A stretch of 53,790 nucleotides of DNA, taken from the NCBI GenBank assembly GCA_028287135.1, contig JAQBQE010000069.1:1-53790 (forward strand). The letters run 5' to 3'. This DNA is from Myxococcales bacterium. GTDB lineage: Bacteria; Myxococcota_A; Polyangia; Haliangiales; Haliangiaceae. Below, piece by piece: positions 46,036 to 53,790 of this stretch (positions are counted from its first letter, which is position 1; every line of letters begins with the position of its first letter). The translations under genes and the position numbers were made by a program. The notes under the pieces are model-generated. The model worked only from the letters and a program-made list of their open reading frames with translations. It searched no databases and had not been told where the DNA came from.

Positions 46036-47811
46036 TCAGTCCGGCCTCTCGAGAGACGTGTCGTCGTGTCGAGCCGAGCCGCTGCCGCGTCCGTTACTAC
46101 CGCGGCCGCCGGTGGGATTGACCGCGCCCTTCTTCTTCAGCTTGAGCGTCTGCGTCGCGTCGGCCGCGACCGACAGCTTCTTGACCAGGTCGTCGTACTT
46201 GTCGAGCTTCAGCGTCACCGTGACGGTCCCCTTCGCCTTGTCGACGGTGAGCGGGGACGGCGTCTTCATCCCGGTGTCCTTGCCGTCGACGAAGATCGCC
46301 GCGCCGGTGGGAACCGAGGTCAGCGTCAGCGTCGAGACCGCGGGCTCGATCGCCGCCGATCCGGCGGAGCCGGCGGAGCCGAGGTCGGAGGTCGCGCTGC
46401 CACTGCCACTGCCGGTCAGTGGGGTCGCGCTGCCGCTGCCGGTCTCGGGGATCGCGCTGCCGCTACCGGCCCGTGCGCTCCCGCTGCCGGTCTGCGGGGT
46501 CGCGCTTCCGTCGCTGCCGTGATCGACCGTCATCGCGATCGCGCTGCCCGAGCTCCCGTGGTCGTTGCCGAGATCGCTGCCGGTCGTCGGCTTGGCGACC
46601 GTCGCGCTGTCGTCCTTGTTGCCCGTGAGCACGACGGCGAGCCCGACACCTGCCGCGGCGAGCACGAGCACCCCGGCGATCAGGAAGCCTGCCTTGCTAC
46701 GCTTGGGCTGGACCTCGCCGACCGCGGCACCGAGCGTGGTCGGTGCCGGGGAGACACCGCTGTGGATGCCTGACGACGGCGTGTAGATCCCCGACGGGGT
46801 GTGGAGCGAACCGGGGATCGGAGTGAACGGCGTCGGCGTGAACCGGGCCAGCGGCACGGGTGCACTCGACGGCATCAGCTGCCGCTGGAGGAACTGCGCC
46901 GGACCACCGTGCGCCTCGACGTAGCCGACCGGGTCGGCCATCGCGCGCATGAGCTCGTCCATCGTCGGGTAGCGCATGTCGGCGCGCTTCTCGAGCGCCT
47001 TCAGCACGACGACCTCGACGTGCGGCGGCAGCATCCGGTACTGCGACGGCGGCAGCGGATGCTGGGTCAGGTGCTGGACCAGGATCTCGCCATAACCCTC
47101 GCCGATGAACGGCACCCGGCCGGTCAGCATCTCGTAGAGCAGGATGCCAAGCGCGTAGATGTCGGTACGCTGGTCGACGTTCGGCTTGCCCTCGCACTGC
47201 TCGGGGGACATGTACGCCGGCGTGCCCATCACGATGCCGGTGCGCGTGCGGTGCGAGCTCTTGCTGTCGCCGGTCAGCTTCGCGATGCCGAAATCGAGCA
47301 GCTTGACGAAGTCACGCTCGCGGCCGCGCTGCTGGAGCATCACGTTGTCGGGCTTGAGATCGCGGTGGACGATGCCGCACTTGTGCGAGGCGCCCAGGGC
47401 ATCGGCGATCTGCAAGGCGATCGAGAGCGCCCGCTCCGGGGGCAGCGGGGCCTCGGTCCGGATCAGGTGCGTCAACGCGAACCCCGAGAGGTACTCCATG
47501 ATGAAGTACACGAAGTTCTCGCGGCCACTCGGCCCCGACTGGATCACGCCGTAGTCGACGATGTCGACGATGTTCGGGTGACCGATGTTGTTGACCGCCT
47601 TCGCCTCGTTGAAGAAGCGTTCGGCGACCTCCTGGTTGTTGGAGAACTCGGCGTGGAGGACCTTGAGCGCGACCTTCTTGCCGATGGCCGGGTGCTCCGC
47701 CAGATACACCGCACCCATGCCACCCTCGCCCAACTTCTGGGTGACCAGATAGTTGCCGACGGTTTGCCCGATCAAGAGGTCTGGCTGCGGGGGCCCTTGT
47801 TGAGGGTCCAT
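46036..47811 (-). CDS. Ser/Thr protein kinase with PEGA-type tail
   Basis: The ATG with a GGAG site gives 591 residues. Kinase domain at about 20-290: GEGGMGAVYLAEH, Lys50 in VALKV, HRD at 149-151 (VHRDLKPDNV), DFG at 173-175 (LLDFGIAKL) and MSPEQ; it looks active. After a Pro-rich linker, one TM helix (about 377-398), then a Gly/Ser/Ala/Thr repeat tail (GSGSATPLTGSGS-type units) and a PEGA-like beta domain (about 495-570; GAAIFVDGKDTGMKTPSPLTVDKAKG). It closes with a basic Lys/Gly/Arg end. It heads a three-gene operon and is divergent from the D,D-carboxypeptidase gene across 84 bp. Confidence 0.92.
   Translation of the reverse strand: MDPQQGPPQPDLLIGQTVGNYLVTQKLGEGGMGAVYLAEHPAIGKKVALKVLHAEFSNNQEVAERFFNEAKAVNNIGHPNIVDIVDYGVIQSGPSGRENFVYFIMEYLSGFALTHLIRTEAPLPPERALSIALQIADALGASHKCGIVHRDLKPDNVMLQQRGRERDFVKLLDFGIAKLTGDSKSSHRTRTGIVMGTPAYMSPEQCEGKPNVDQRTDIYALGILLYEMLTGRVPFIGEGYGEILVQHLTQHPLPPSQYRMLPPHVEVVVLKALEKRADMRYPTMDELMRAMADPVGYVEAHGGPAQFLQRQLMPSSAPVPLARFTPTPFTPIPGSLHTPSGIYTPSSGIHSGVSPAPTTLGAAVGEVQPKRSKAGFLIAGVLVLAAAGVGLAVVLTGNKDDSATVAKPTTGSDLGNDHGSSGSAIAMTVDHGSDGSATPQTGSGSARAGSGSAIPETGSGSATPLTGSGSGSATSDLGSAGSAGSAAIEPAVSTLTLTSVPTGAAIFVDGKDTGMKTPSPLTVDKAKGTVTVTLKLDKYDDLVKKLSVAADATQTLKLKKKGAVNPTGGRGSNGRGSGSARHDDTSLERPD
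46380..46520. repeat. Gly-Ser-Ala-Thr codon repeats
   Basis: Degenerate GCTGCCGCTGCC-type repeats encode the periplasmic Gly/Ser-rich linker of the kinase; a similar tract (Glu/Ser/Gly) lies at 6280-6420 in the first kinase. Confidence 0.5.
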
Positions 47812-47895
47812 GTGGTCTCCGCGACGAATCATCCTATCCCACAAGCTGGGGAAAAGTCGCGGCGCGGCGGACGGCGTGTCACGATAGATCCATCG

Positions 47896-48798
47896 ATGCG
47901 CACCCTCGGTTTGTGGGTAGTTCTTGGTGTGCTCTGTGGGCTCGGGAGTCGTCCTACGTGGGCGAACGACCTACCCGAGATCAAGTCCCGGTCTGCGATC
48001 GTCATGGACGCAGAGACCGGCGCAGAGATCTTCGGTAAAGATGCCGACGAGATCCGACCGATCGCCTCCACCACCAAGATCTACGTGGCCATGGTCGTCC
48101 GCAAGCACGGGCTCGACCTCGACGGCTGGACCGAGATCACGAAGGGGGATGCCCGGTCCGCCCGCGGAGGGGCCCGCACCCGGCTCGAAGTGGGCAAGAA
48201 GTTCCGGAACCGGGACCTCCTGCGCGCGATGTTGATGGCGTCTGACAACCGCGCCCCGACCGCCCTGGGCCGCGCCGTCGGGCTCGATGTCGATGGCCTG
48301 GTCTCGGCGATGAACAAGGTCGCCAAGGAGCTCCACCTCAAGCGGACCAAGTTCACCGATGCCTCGGGCCTCCGCGGCAACGTGTCGACGGCGCGCGAGA
48401 TGGCGGTCGCGCTGCGGGCCGCCCTCGAGGACGACGTGCTCCGCAAGATCATGGGCGAGGAGTTCGCCGAGGTGATCTCGAAGGACCGCTACTCCAAGAT
48501 CGGCTACGGCAACACCAACCAGCCGCTGGTCGCGCACCGGTACGACGTGATCGGCGGCAAGACCGGCTACACGACCGCCGCCGGCTACTGCTTCATCACG
48601 GGTGCCCGGTTCGAGAAGCGCGAGATCGTGATGGCGTTCCTCGGTGCCGACGGCAAGATGACGCGGTTCGGCGACTTCAATCGCGTCGCGTCGTGGCTCG
48701 ATCGCGGCGCTCCCGGCTCGAAGATCGTGACGAAGCGACCGAAGCGGACGCCGCCCAAGCTCGACGTCGAAGCGCACGGCCGCGTCGCGGCGCCGTAG
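47896..48798 (+). CDS. D-alanyl-D-alanine carboxypeptidase (peptidase S11)
   Basis: A 300-residue periplasmic low-molecular-mass penicillin-binding protein with a signal peptide (about 1-24). All three active-site motifs are present: Ser58-x-x-Lys61 (STTK), Ser116-Asp-Asn118 (SDN) and Lys222-Thr-Gly224 (KTG). It removes the terminal D-Ala from peptidoglycan pentapeptides. The C-terminal beta domain of PBP5 is short or missing; a Lys/Arg-rich tail ends the protein. It probably starts from TAGATC (47885-47890) 5 nt before the ATG. Confidence 0.93.
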   Translation: MRTLGLWVVLGVLCGLGSRPTWANDLPEIKSRSAIVMDAETGAEIFGKDADEIRPIASTTKIYVAMVVRKHGLDLDGWTEITKGDARSARGGARTRLEVGKKFRNRDLLRAMLMASDNRAPTALGRAVGLDVDGLVSAMNKVAKELHLKRTKFTDASGLRGNVSTAREMAVALRAALEDDVLRKIMGEEFAEVISKDRYSKIGYGNTNQPLVAHRYDVIGGKTGYTTAAGYCFITGARFEKREIVMAFLGADGKMTRFGDFNRVASWLDRGAPGSKIVTKRPKRTPPKLDVEAHGRVAAP

Positions 48799-48823
48799 CA
48801 GCGACTCGTGGCATGCTCGCCGG

Positions 48824-50299
48824 GTGAGCTGGAACCGGCGCGAGATGCTCGGCAGCCTCGGGGTGACGTCGGCATCGACGTTGCTCTGGGCACTGGGCTG
48901 CGGTGCGCCCGCTGGGACCCGGCTGGTCGCCCCGCAGCAGGCGAGTGGCGAGGTCCGGAGCTGGCTGCGTGATGCGGTCGCCCGGCTGAGCGCGGTGTAT
49001 CCGAGTGCCCATGCCCTCGCGGTCACCCGCAAGCGCACGACCGGCGCGATGGACGTCCTCGGTAGTGGGGTCGCGCGTGCGCGGCATGACGGGATGGTGC
49101 TGACGATTCGCGACCGCGACGGCGTCTGGCGCGAGCATGCGACCGCCGATCTCAGCGAGGGTGGCGTACGAGCGGCGGTCCAGGCGCTCGTCGGTACGAG
49201 GACCCTGCCCTCGCCGGCTCGGATCGCGTTTCCCGCAGCGCCGCCACCACCCCGATCACCCGACCGGATCGGAGACACCGAGCTCCACAATCGCCTCGGC
49301 GCGATCCATCGCAACGACCGCAGCTCGTCGAGCCGCATCATCTACAGCGCCGCGCTGATCGACGTCGATGATGTCAACGTGTGGTCGATCGCAGCGGGTC
49401 ACGATCAGGAGCAACACGTGCGGCGGGTCCGCCAGCTGGCGACCCGCGCGGCGTGGAGCGGCACGCGCCCGATCGTCAGCGAGGTCGAACGCGGCTGGAC
49501 CGGCGCGATCGAGGACCACCACCTCGACGAGGAAGCCGTGACGTCGGCGAGCCGCCACGCGCTCCAGCTGATGACGCCAGGTGCGTTCGCGGATGGCGAG
49601 CACACCGTCGTGCTCGAGCCCGAGGTCACCGCCGCGATCGTCGACGCCGCCGTGCGTGGCCTGTTGACCACCTCTGCCTTGCGGCGGCCCGAGGTCGCGC
49701 GGCGGTCGGTGATCGGTGCCAGCATCGCCGGCCAGCCATTGACGCTCGTCGACGATCCGCGCAGTCCAGGCGCCTACGGGGGCTCTGCGTTCGACGACGA
49801 AGGCGAGCTCGCCGTGCCGATCACGCTCCTCGATCAGGGACGCGTCAGCGGTCGGCTCGCGGACCGTGCGGGAGTCGCCGCGAAGCTCGCGAGCGTTGCC
49901 GGGCGCGGGCGGCGGGCCGGGCACGTCGGTGCGGTCGAGCCCGGGCCCACCCATCTCCAGCTGTCGCCCGGCACCGCGACGGTCAAGGACCTGTCGACCG
50001 AGGGCTGGCAGCTCGAGGGCACGACCACCGCCGTGTTCGATCCCGCGAGCGACCGCATCGTGATCGGCGTCGCGCGTGCGCGCGAGCTGCGCAACGGCAA
50101 CGACACCGGTCGCGTGTTCGGGGACGTCGAGCTCGTCGGCGACCTCGCCTCGCTGCTCGCGAACATCTCGGGCATCGGCGCCGAGACCGCCACGGTGGTC
50201 TCGCGCGACGAGCGCGATGGTGAGCCGCGCTGGCGATCGATCAGCGCTCCGTGGATCCGGACGCGCGGCATGGTCCGCGCACGGCGGAGGCTCACGTGA
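48824..50299 (+). CDS. TldD/PmbA-like protein with Tat-type lipoprotein signal
   Basis: GTG start; 491 residues. The N-terminus NRREMLGSLGV-x10-LGC has a twin-arginine motif and a lipobox (Cys at 26), so it may be exported folded by Tat and lipidated. The TldD-family C-terminal domain is visible in LVDDPRSPGAYGGSAFDDEGE and LLDQGRVSGRLADRA, but the HExxxH zinc motif is absent (the matching region reads EVTAAIVDAAVRG). It overlaps the next gene by GTGA. With that gene it forms a second TldD/E-like pair, in which neither member keeps the metal site. CATGCT lies 6 nt before the GTG. Confidence 0.78.
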   Translation: MSWNRREMLGSLGVTSASTLLWALGCGAPAGTRLVAPQQASGEVRSWLRDAVARLSAVYPSAHALAVTRKRTTGAMDVLGSGVARARHDGMVLTIRDRDGVWREHATADLSEGGVRAAVQALVGTRTLPSPARIAFPAAPPPPRSPDRIGDTELHNRLGAIHRNDRSSSSRIIYSAALIDVDDVNVWSIAAGHDQEQHVRRVRQLATRAAWSGTRPIVSEVERGWTGAIEDHHLDEEAVTSASRHALQLMTPGAFADGEHTVVLEPEVTAAIVDAAVRGLLTTSALRRPEVARRSVIGASIAGQPLTLVDDPRSPGAYGGSAFDDEGELAVPITLLDQGRVSGRLADRAGVAAKLASVAGRGRRAGHVGAVEPGPTHLQLSPGTATVKDLSTEGWQLEGTTTAVFDPASDRIVIGVARARELRNGNDTGRVFGDVELVGDLASLLANISGIGAETATVVSRDERDGEPRWRSISAPWIRTRGMVRARRRLT

Positions 50300-51549
50300 T
50301 CTCCCGGCGCGCACTCGTCAGCGCGCTCGGCCATCGCGATGTCGCCGAGTGGGTCCTCGTCGAGCGCGTGCAGGAGCTCGCGACCGTCGACGAGGCCCAT
50401 CCGTTGCGGCGCGAGGAGCTGCGCACGCGGTGGACGGTGCTCGTGCATCGCGATGTCGCGCACGGGCGAGGTACCGCGCGGATCGAGCTCGGCTCGTTTC
50501 ATGGCAGTGCACGCGAGATCGTCGATCAGGCACTGTCGCTCGCCGAAGCCGCGGTCGGACCCGCCTGGCGCTCCACGCCCCCCGCGGCGCCCGCGAAGGT
50601 TCGCGTCCTCGATGACAAGCTCGAGACGGCGCGGCTGCCCGAGGTCGCGGCCAGCTTCCTGTCGACGCTCCGCCGTCCGCCGCGCTCGAACGTGACCGCG
50701 TCGATCGAGCTGCTGCGCGAGCGCGTCGTGGTCCAGGCGAGCTCGGGCTTCCGCACCACGTGGATGGCGACCTCCGCTCGCGCGCAGGCGCTGGTCAGCG
50801 TCGGGGAGCGCAGCATCGAGGTCCAGCGCGAGGCCCGGCGACTCGACGATCTGCAGCTCGCGCCAGCGCTCGTCGATGCCGTCGGCGACCTGACGAGCCT
50901 GGCCACGGCGAGCGTCCCCGCACCGGGTCGCTGCGCGATCGTGCTTCACGCCGAGGCGCTCCTCCACGGAGGTGGGCTCGGCGTCTGGTCGGTGTTCGCC
51001 GATCACGCGACGGCGGAGGTCGAGCGCCAGGGCCTGATGCGCTACCGGCTGCGCGCGCCGATCGCGCCGGGCGCCGAGGCGATCCCCGAGCCGCTGACGA
51101 TCACCAGCGACGGCTCCCTCGACTTCGCGACACGCTCCGCGCCGGTCGGCGACGAGGGCGACGCGGTCCGCCGGTTTGCGCTGGTCGAGCGGGGGATCTC
51201 CGTCGGGCTCGGGATGTCGATGCGCGAGGCCGCTCGCCGCCGCGGTGATCCCAATGGCGGTGTTCGCAACCTGGTCATCGACCGGGGCACGTGGAGCGGC
51301 GCGCTGCCAACGACGCGAACGCTCGACATCCGGCGCCTGCGCTCGCTCTCGATTGATCCGTACACCGGTGATGCGAGCCTCGAGCTGGCACTCGGCTACG
51401 AGGGCACGCGGCCGATCACGGGCGGGACGCTCCGGCTCGATCTCGTCACCGCGCTCGCGCGTGCCCACCGGAGCGCGACCGTGATCCACCGAGGCGCGTA
51501 CGTCGGACCGTCCGCCGTATGGATCGACGACGCCGAGCTGCTCGCCTGA
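50296..51549 (+). CDS. TldE/PmbA-like protein, no zinc motif
   Basis: A 417-residue protein starting from GTG inside the previous stop (GTGA). It has no signal peptide, despite MISRRALVSALG at the front. TldD/PmbA-like segments include RLPEVAASFLSTLR, GDEGDAVRRFALVERGIS and GGVRNLVIDRGTW, with no HExxxH. Co-translation with the Tat-lipoprotein partner suggests a pair, but one partner would be exported and the other not, unless it is carried along by Tat as a complex (hitchhiking). Function unknown. Confidence 0.72.
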   Translation: MISRRALVSALGHRDVAEWVLVERVQELATVDEAHPLRREELRTRWTVLVHRDVAHGRGTARIELGSFHGSAREIVDQALSLAEAAVGPAWRSTPPAAPAKVRVLDDKLETARLPEVAASFLSTLRRPPRSNVTASIELLRERVVVQASSGFRTTWMATSARAQALVSVGERSIEVQREARRLDDLQLAPALVDAVGDLTSLATASVPAPGRCAIVLHAEALLHGGGLGVWSVFADHATAEVERQGLMRYRLRAPIAPGAEAIPEPLTITSDGSLDFATRSAPVGDEGDAVRRFALVERGISVGLGMSMREAARRRGDPNGGVRNLVIDRGTWSGALPTTRTLDIRRLRSLSIDPYTGDASLELALGYEGTRPITGGTLRLDLVTALARAHRSATVIHRGAYVGPSAVWIDDAELLA

Positions 51550-51735
51550 CACCCCTGCCTACCCCGGACCCTCCCGCCGCCTTGGCCCTACCTGTGGTCC
51601 GGGGCTACCTACCCTGAGGCCCGGCGAACCGTAGGTGCAATCAGGTCCGCGGATCCATGGTCAATTCGTCCGCACGAAGCGCGCTCTTATAGTCATTTCG
51701 TCGGTGTACGCACACCCCCGAACGATTTCTGTACG
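51550..51735. other. Intergenic region with stem-loop and direct repeats
   Basis: No gene seen. A long inverted repeat CCCCGGACC (51562-51570) and GGTCCGGGG (51596-51604) could be a terminator or processing stem for the upstream pair; no T-run follows. Nearer the regulator gene are TTCGT-CCGC-ACGAA (51665-51678) and the direct repeats GTCAATTCGTCCG (51660-51672) and GTCATTTCGTCGG (51692-51704), 32 bp apart, candidate operators for the LuxR-type proteins. Confidence 0.4.
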
Positions 51736-52059
51736 ATGGTTCGCTCCGTGATGACTGCGAGGCGACGTGACGCAAACGATCACGAGCTCGAGGTGTTTGA
51801 CGTCAAGGTCGGTACGCAGTCGCTGATCGTGCTGAGCCTGCCGACCCGGCGCCGCGTCGAGGTCGTCGAGGGGCTGACGCCCGCGGAGCATGCGGTCGCG
51901 CAGCTCGCGATGAGCGGGATGTCCAATGCGGCGATCGCGCGACGACGGAAATGCTCGGCGCGAACGGTCGCGAACCAGCTCGCCGCCGTTTACCGCAAGC
52001 TCGGGGTGCAGTCGCGGGGTGAGCTGGCAGCGAGGCTCGCAAGTCGTGGCGAAGAGTAG
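51736..52059 (+). CDS. Small LuxR-type HTH regulator
   Basis: A 107-residue protein. The C-terminal 60 residues are a LuxR/GerE HTH (LTPAEHAVAQLAMSGMSNAA, RTVANQLAAVYRKLGVQSRGEL). The N-terminal 45 residues are a short strand-rich segment without a sensor fold. An in-frame ATG at 51751 and a GTG at 51748 are alternative starts. A TACGAT hexamer at 51732-51737 overlaps the first ATG, so a downstream start would be expected if that hexamer is the -10. It overlaps the second LuxR gene by 14 nt, so the two are made together and may regulate each other. Confidence 0.85.
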   Translation: MVRSVMTARRRDANDHELEVFDVKVGTQSLIVLSLPTRRRVEVVEGLTPAEHAVAQLAMSGMSNAAIARRRKCSARTVANQLAAVYRKLGVQSRGELAARLASRGEE

Positions 52060-53065
52060 CCGGCGAGAAGCGGCCAACCCGATCGAGGTGATCGAAGCCG
52101 CGTACGACCTCGGCGCCAGTCCTCACGACTGGCTCGCGAGTATCACCCGCGCGATCCGCCCACTGCTCGAGGGAGGCCGTGGCGTCAGCGCCTACACGTT
52201 CGACATGGCCAAGCCGATGAAGGCGTGGCTCCAGAACGAGGTGGTGGTGGATCTGCCGCCGGGATACCTCGCGCTGCAGCGCGCGTTTCAGCTGTCGGCA
52301 CCGGGTACGGCCGAGGCGATGCACGTGATCCCCGAGCCGCTGGATGGACTCGTCGAGGCGACGCGCAAGGCCGGGTTCGGCAACATCCTCGAGGATCCTG
52401 TCCTGGTCGGGCACTTCCGCGAGATGAACGTCCGCGACTACGTCGCGTTCCTGACCATCGAGCCCGGCGGCAGGGGCATCTGCATCAACGCGGGTCAGGT
52501 CGAGGAGCGCACCTTCGATCTCCGGACCCGGCATGTATGGTCGCGCGTCTCGGCTCACGTCGCCGCTGCGCGACGCTTGCGCGAGGCCCTGGTCGCGGCG
52601 GACGCAGCGCCGGTCGAGGCCATGTTGACGCCGTCGGGAAAGCTCGAGCACGCCGAGGGCGATGGCAAGACGACGACCGCGCGCGCGGTGTTGCGCGAGG
52701 CCGTGCGCCAGCAGGAGCGTGCGCGCGGCCGCATGCGTCGCGATGATCCCGCTCAGGCGACGGAGGCATGGAAGGCGCTCGTCTCGGGGCGGTGGTCGCT
52801 CGTCGATCATTACGAGCGTGGAGGACGGCGCTACATCGCCGCGCGCCGCAACGATCACACGCTTCCGGATCCGCGCGCGCTCACGCCTCGCGAGCGCGTG
52901 GTCGTCCAGCTCGCGGCGCTCGGCAAGTCCAACAAGCTGATCGCGTACGAGATCGGGCTGTCCGCGTCGACGGTGGCGACCCATATCTCGGCGGCGATGC
53001 GCAAGCTCCGCGTGAAGTCACGCGTCGAGCTCATCGAGCTCGCGCGTCAGCTCGGCGGCGCCTGA
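52046..53065 (+). CDS. LuxR-type regulator with N-terminal sensor-like domain
   Basis: GTG start; 339 residues. The first 180 residues form a GAF/PAS-like region (IEVIEAAYDLGASPHDWLAS, VSAYTFDMAKPMKAWLQNE, YVAFLTIEPGGRGICINAG), followed by a helical linker. The HTH at about 275-335 is of LuxR/GerE type (LTPRERVVVQLAALGKSNKL, STVATHISAAMRKLRVKSRV). The ligand is unknown. It is translated from inside the end of the small LuxR gene. No autoinducer synthase is present nearby. Confidence 0.86.
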   Translation: MAKSSRREAANPIEVIEAAYDLGASPHDWLASITRAIRPLLEGGRGVSAYTFDMAKPMKAWLQNEVVVDLPPGYLALQRAFQLSAPGTAEAMHVIPEPLDGLVEATRKAGFGNILEDPVLVGHFREMNVRDYVAFLTIEPGGRGICINAGQVEERTFDLRTRHVWSRVSAHVAAARRLREALVAADAAPVEAMLTPSGKLEHAEGDGKTTTARAVLREAVRQQERARGRMRRDDPAQATEAWKALVSGRWSLVDHYERGGRRYIAARRNDHTLPDPRALTPRERVVVQLAALGKSNKLIAYEIGLSASTVATHISAAMRKLRVKSRVELIELARQLGGA

Positions 53066-53081
53066 CGTCAGAGCGCGGCAC

Positions 53082-53087
53082 TACGGT
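53082..53087 (+). promoter_or_regulatory. Putative -10 element, leaderless type
   Basis: TACGGT, 5 nt before the GTG at 53093 of the HNH gene; its survival suggests the frameshift in that gene is recent or a sequencing artefact. Confidence 0.35.
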
Positions 53088-53092
53088 GTCGT

Positions 53093-53688
53093 GTGCGTTC
53101 TTCGAAATACAACGCGCCGTTGCTTGCGCCGATCGTGGCGAGCTCGCGCTCACTCTCGGAGGTCTTGCGTCGCCTGGGGCTGTCGGTGACCGGCGGGAAT
53201 CACCGCATGCTCACGACACGCATCCGGCAGGCAGGCCTCGACACCTCTCACTTCACGTACGGGAACTACCGCTCGCGGATGGAGCGATTCTCTCGCGAGG
53301 TGCTCGAAGCACTCGTCGCCGAATGCACGTCCATCGCGCAGGTGCTCGTCAAGCTGGAGCGTCGCGGGGCGAGACTCGCGAAACGAATCCATCGCTCGAG
53401 CGCATCGGCGCGCGGTCGATGCTACCGAACAAGGATGTGTTCGTGGAAAACGGACCGATGCTGGACGGCCGGAAGCTCGCGCGGCGGCTGCGAGCACTCG
53501 GCTGGACGTATCGGTGCGCGTGGTGCTCGCTCGAACGGTGGAAGGGCAAGCCGCTGGTGCTCCACCTCGACCACATCAACGGCATTCACAACGACAACCG
53601 CTTCGTGAACCTGCGGTTCCTGTGCCCGAACTGTCACTCGCAGACCGAGACGTACTGCAATCGCCGTCGCCCGAACGCCACGTTGTGA
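53093..53688 (+). pseudogene. HNH endonuclease gene, frameshifted
   Basis: The 5' frame gives two helical DNA-recognition-like repeats (LAPIVASSRSLSEVLRRLG, SVTGGNHRMLTTRIRQAG with DTSHFT; then ALVAECTSIAQVLVKLERR). At about 53395-53425 the reading must shift to another frame to continue as ARSMLPNKDVFVENG and the HNH nuclease core (CAWCSLERWKGKPLVLHLDH, FVNLRFLCPNCHSQTETYC). The second repeat lacks its SHF end, so some bases may be lost as well as the frame. Family members of this kind are phage, homing or restriction-like nucleases. It lies directly before a tRNA gene, a common mobile-DNA location. Confidence 0.75.
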
Positions 53689-53703
53689 TAGAACTCGGCC
53701 CAC

Positions 53704-53785
53704 GCGAGCGTGGCGGAATTGGTAGACGCATGGCTCTTAGGAAGCCACGTCGTAAGACGTGGGGGTTCGAGTCCCCCCGCTCGCA
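53704..53785 (+). tRNA. tRNA-Leu (anticodon UAG)
   Basis: Acceptor stem GCGAGCG pairs with CGCTCGC. D-arm GGCGGAATTGGTAGACGC, anticodon stem TGGCT/AGCCA with loop CTTAGGA (anticodon TAG), long variable arm CGTC-GTAA-GACG typical of Leu, and T-arm GGGGG-TTCGAGT-CCCCC. Discriminator A at 53785; the CCA end is not encoded. It decodes CUA and related leucine codons. Confidence 0.97.
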
Positions 53786-53790
53786 CTTCT

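Noticed and set aside
46801..47895. Plus-strand frame extending the D,D-carboxypeptidase upstream by 365 codons
   Set aside because: It runs antisense to the third kinase; the ATG at 47896 opens a normal signal peptide.
53689..53790. Attachment site or integrated element at tRNA-Leu
   Set aside because: No repeat of the tRNA 3' end and no integrase is visible within the window; the right side is cut off.

Overview
The window is high-GC (roughly 69% by eye), densely coded and almost entirely chromosomal in character. It looks like a member of the Myxococcota, probably near Haliangium/Kofleriaceae. The reasons are three Ser/Thr kinases with large periplasmic tails, two secreted esterases with MYXO-CTERM-type tails, several lipoproteins with type-3 calcium-binding repeats or CNQVFG-like N-termini, an FHA-sigma54 activator, and abundant TPR/PEGA proteins. 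I saw no prophage, IS element, CRISPR array or rRNA. One tRNA-Leu(UAG) closes the window.

Layout. 0.3-1.7 kb: GGQ release-factor-like protein and an unknown protein. 1.75-11.8 kb: a coherent block with a hydrolase lipoprotein and outer-membrane barrel operon, a small lipoprotein, a PEGA-tailed Ser/Thr kinase with a TM partner, two tandem secreted PHB-depolymerase-type esterases, and an FHA-AAA+-HTH sigma54 activator. All three hydrolase genes have good -24/-12 (sigma54) promoters, and copies of a CTGTTGG-N6-CCAACAG operator lie upstream; I read this as a local sigma54 regulon. 11.8-17.9 kb: housekeeping (moaB, leuS, adk), a GNAT, a LOG-type protein. 17.9-25.6 kb: zinc-ribbon membrane protein, VWA lipoprotein, and an operon of histidine phosphatase, acyl-CoA dehydrogenase, phosphotransferase and a barrel-like protein. 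25.7-33.0 kb: PAS/Cys4 protein, two paralogous triple-repeat exported proteins, a MocR regulator, a TPR protein and a second kinase. 33.0-39.2 kb: a decayed RCC1 lipoprotein gene, an aconitase-family fusion enzyme, a SUKH protein with a histone-like tail, tryptophan 2,3-dioxygenase and CorA. 39.2-44.3 kb: double receiver and an exported TldD/TldE pair with a radical-SAM activase. 44.3-47.8 kb: third-kinase operon. 47.9-51.5 kb: D,D-carboxypeptidase and a second, degenerate TldD/E pair with a Tat-like lipoprotein signal. 51.7-53.8 kb: two LuxR-type regulators, a frameshifted HNH endonuclease gene and tRNA-Leu.

Two genome-style features stand out. First genes of transcripts very often carry a TAnnnT hexamer ending only 5-8 nt before the start codon and lack a Shine-Dalgarno, which suggests leaderless mRNAs; genes inside operons more often have a GGAG-like site. 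Convergent genes are packed so tightly that some share a CTAG for both stop codons. All functional calls rest on reading the sequence; no database search was run.
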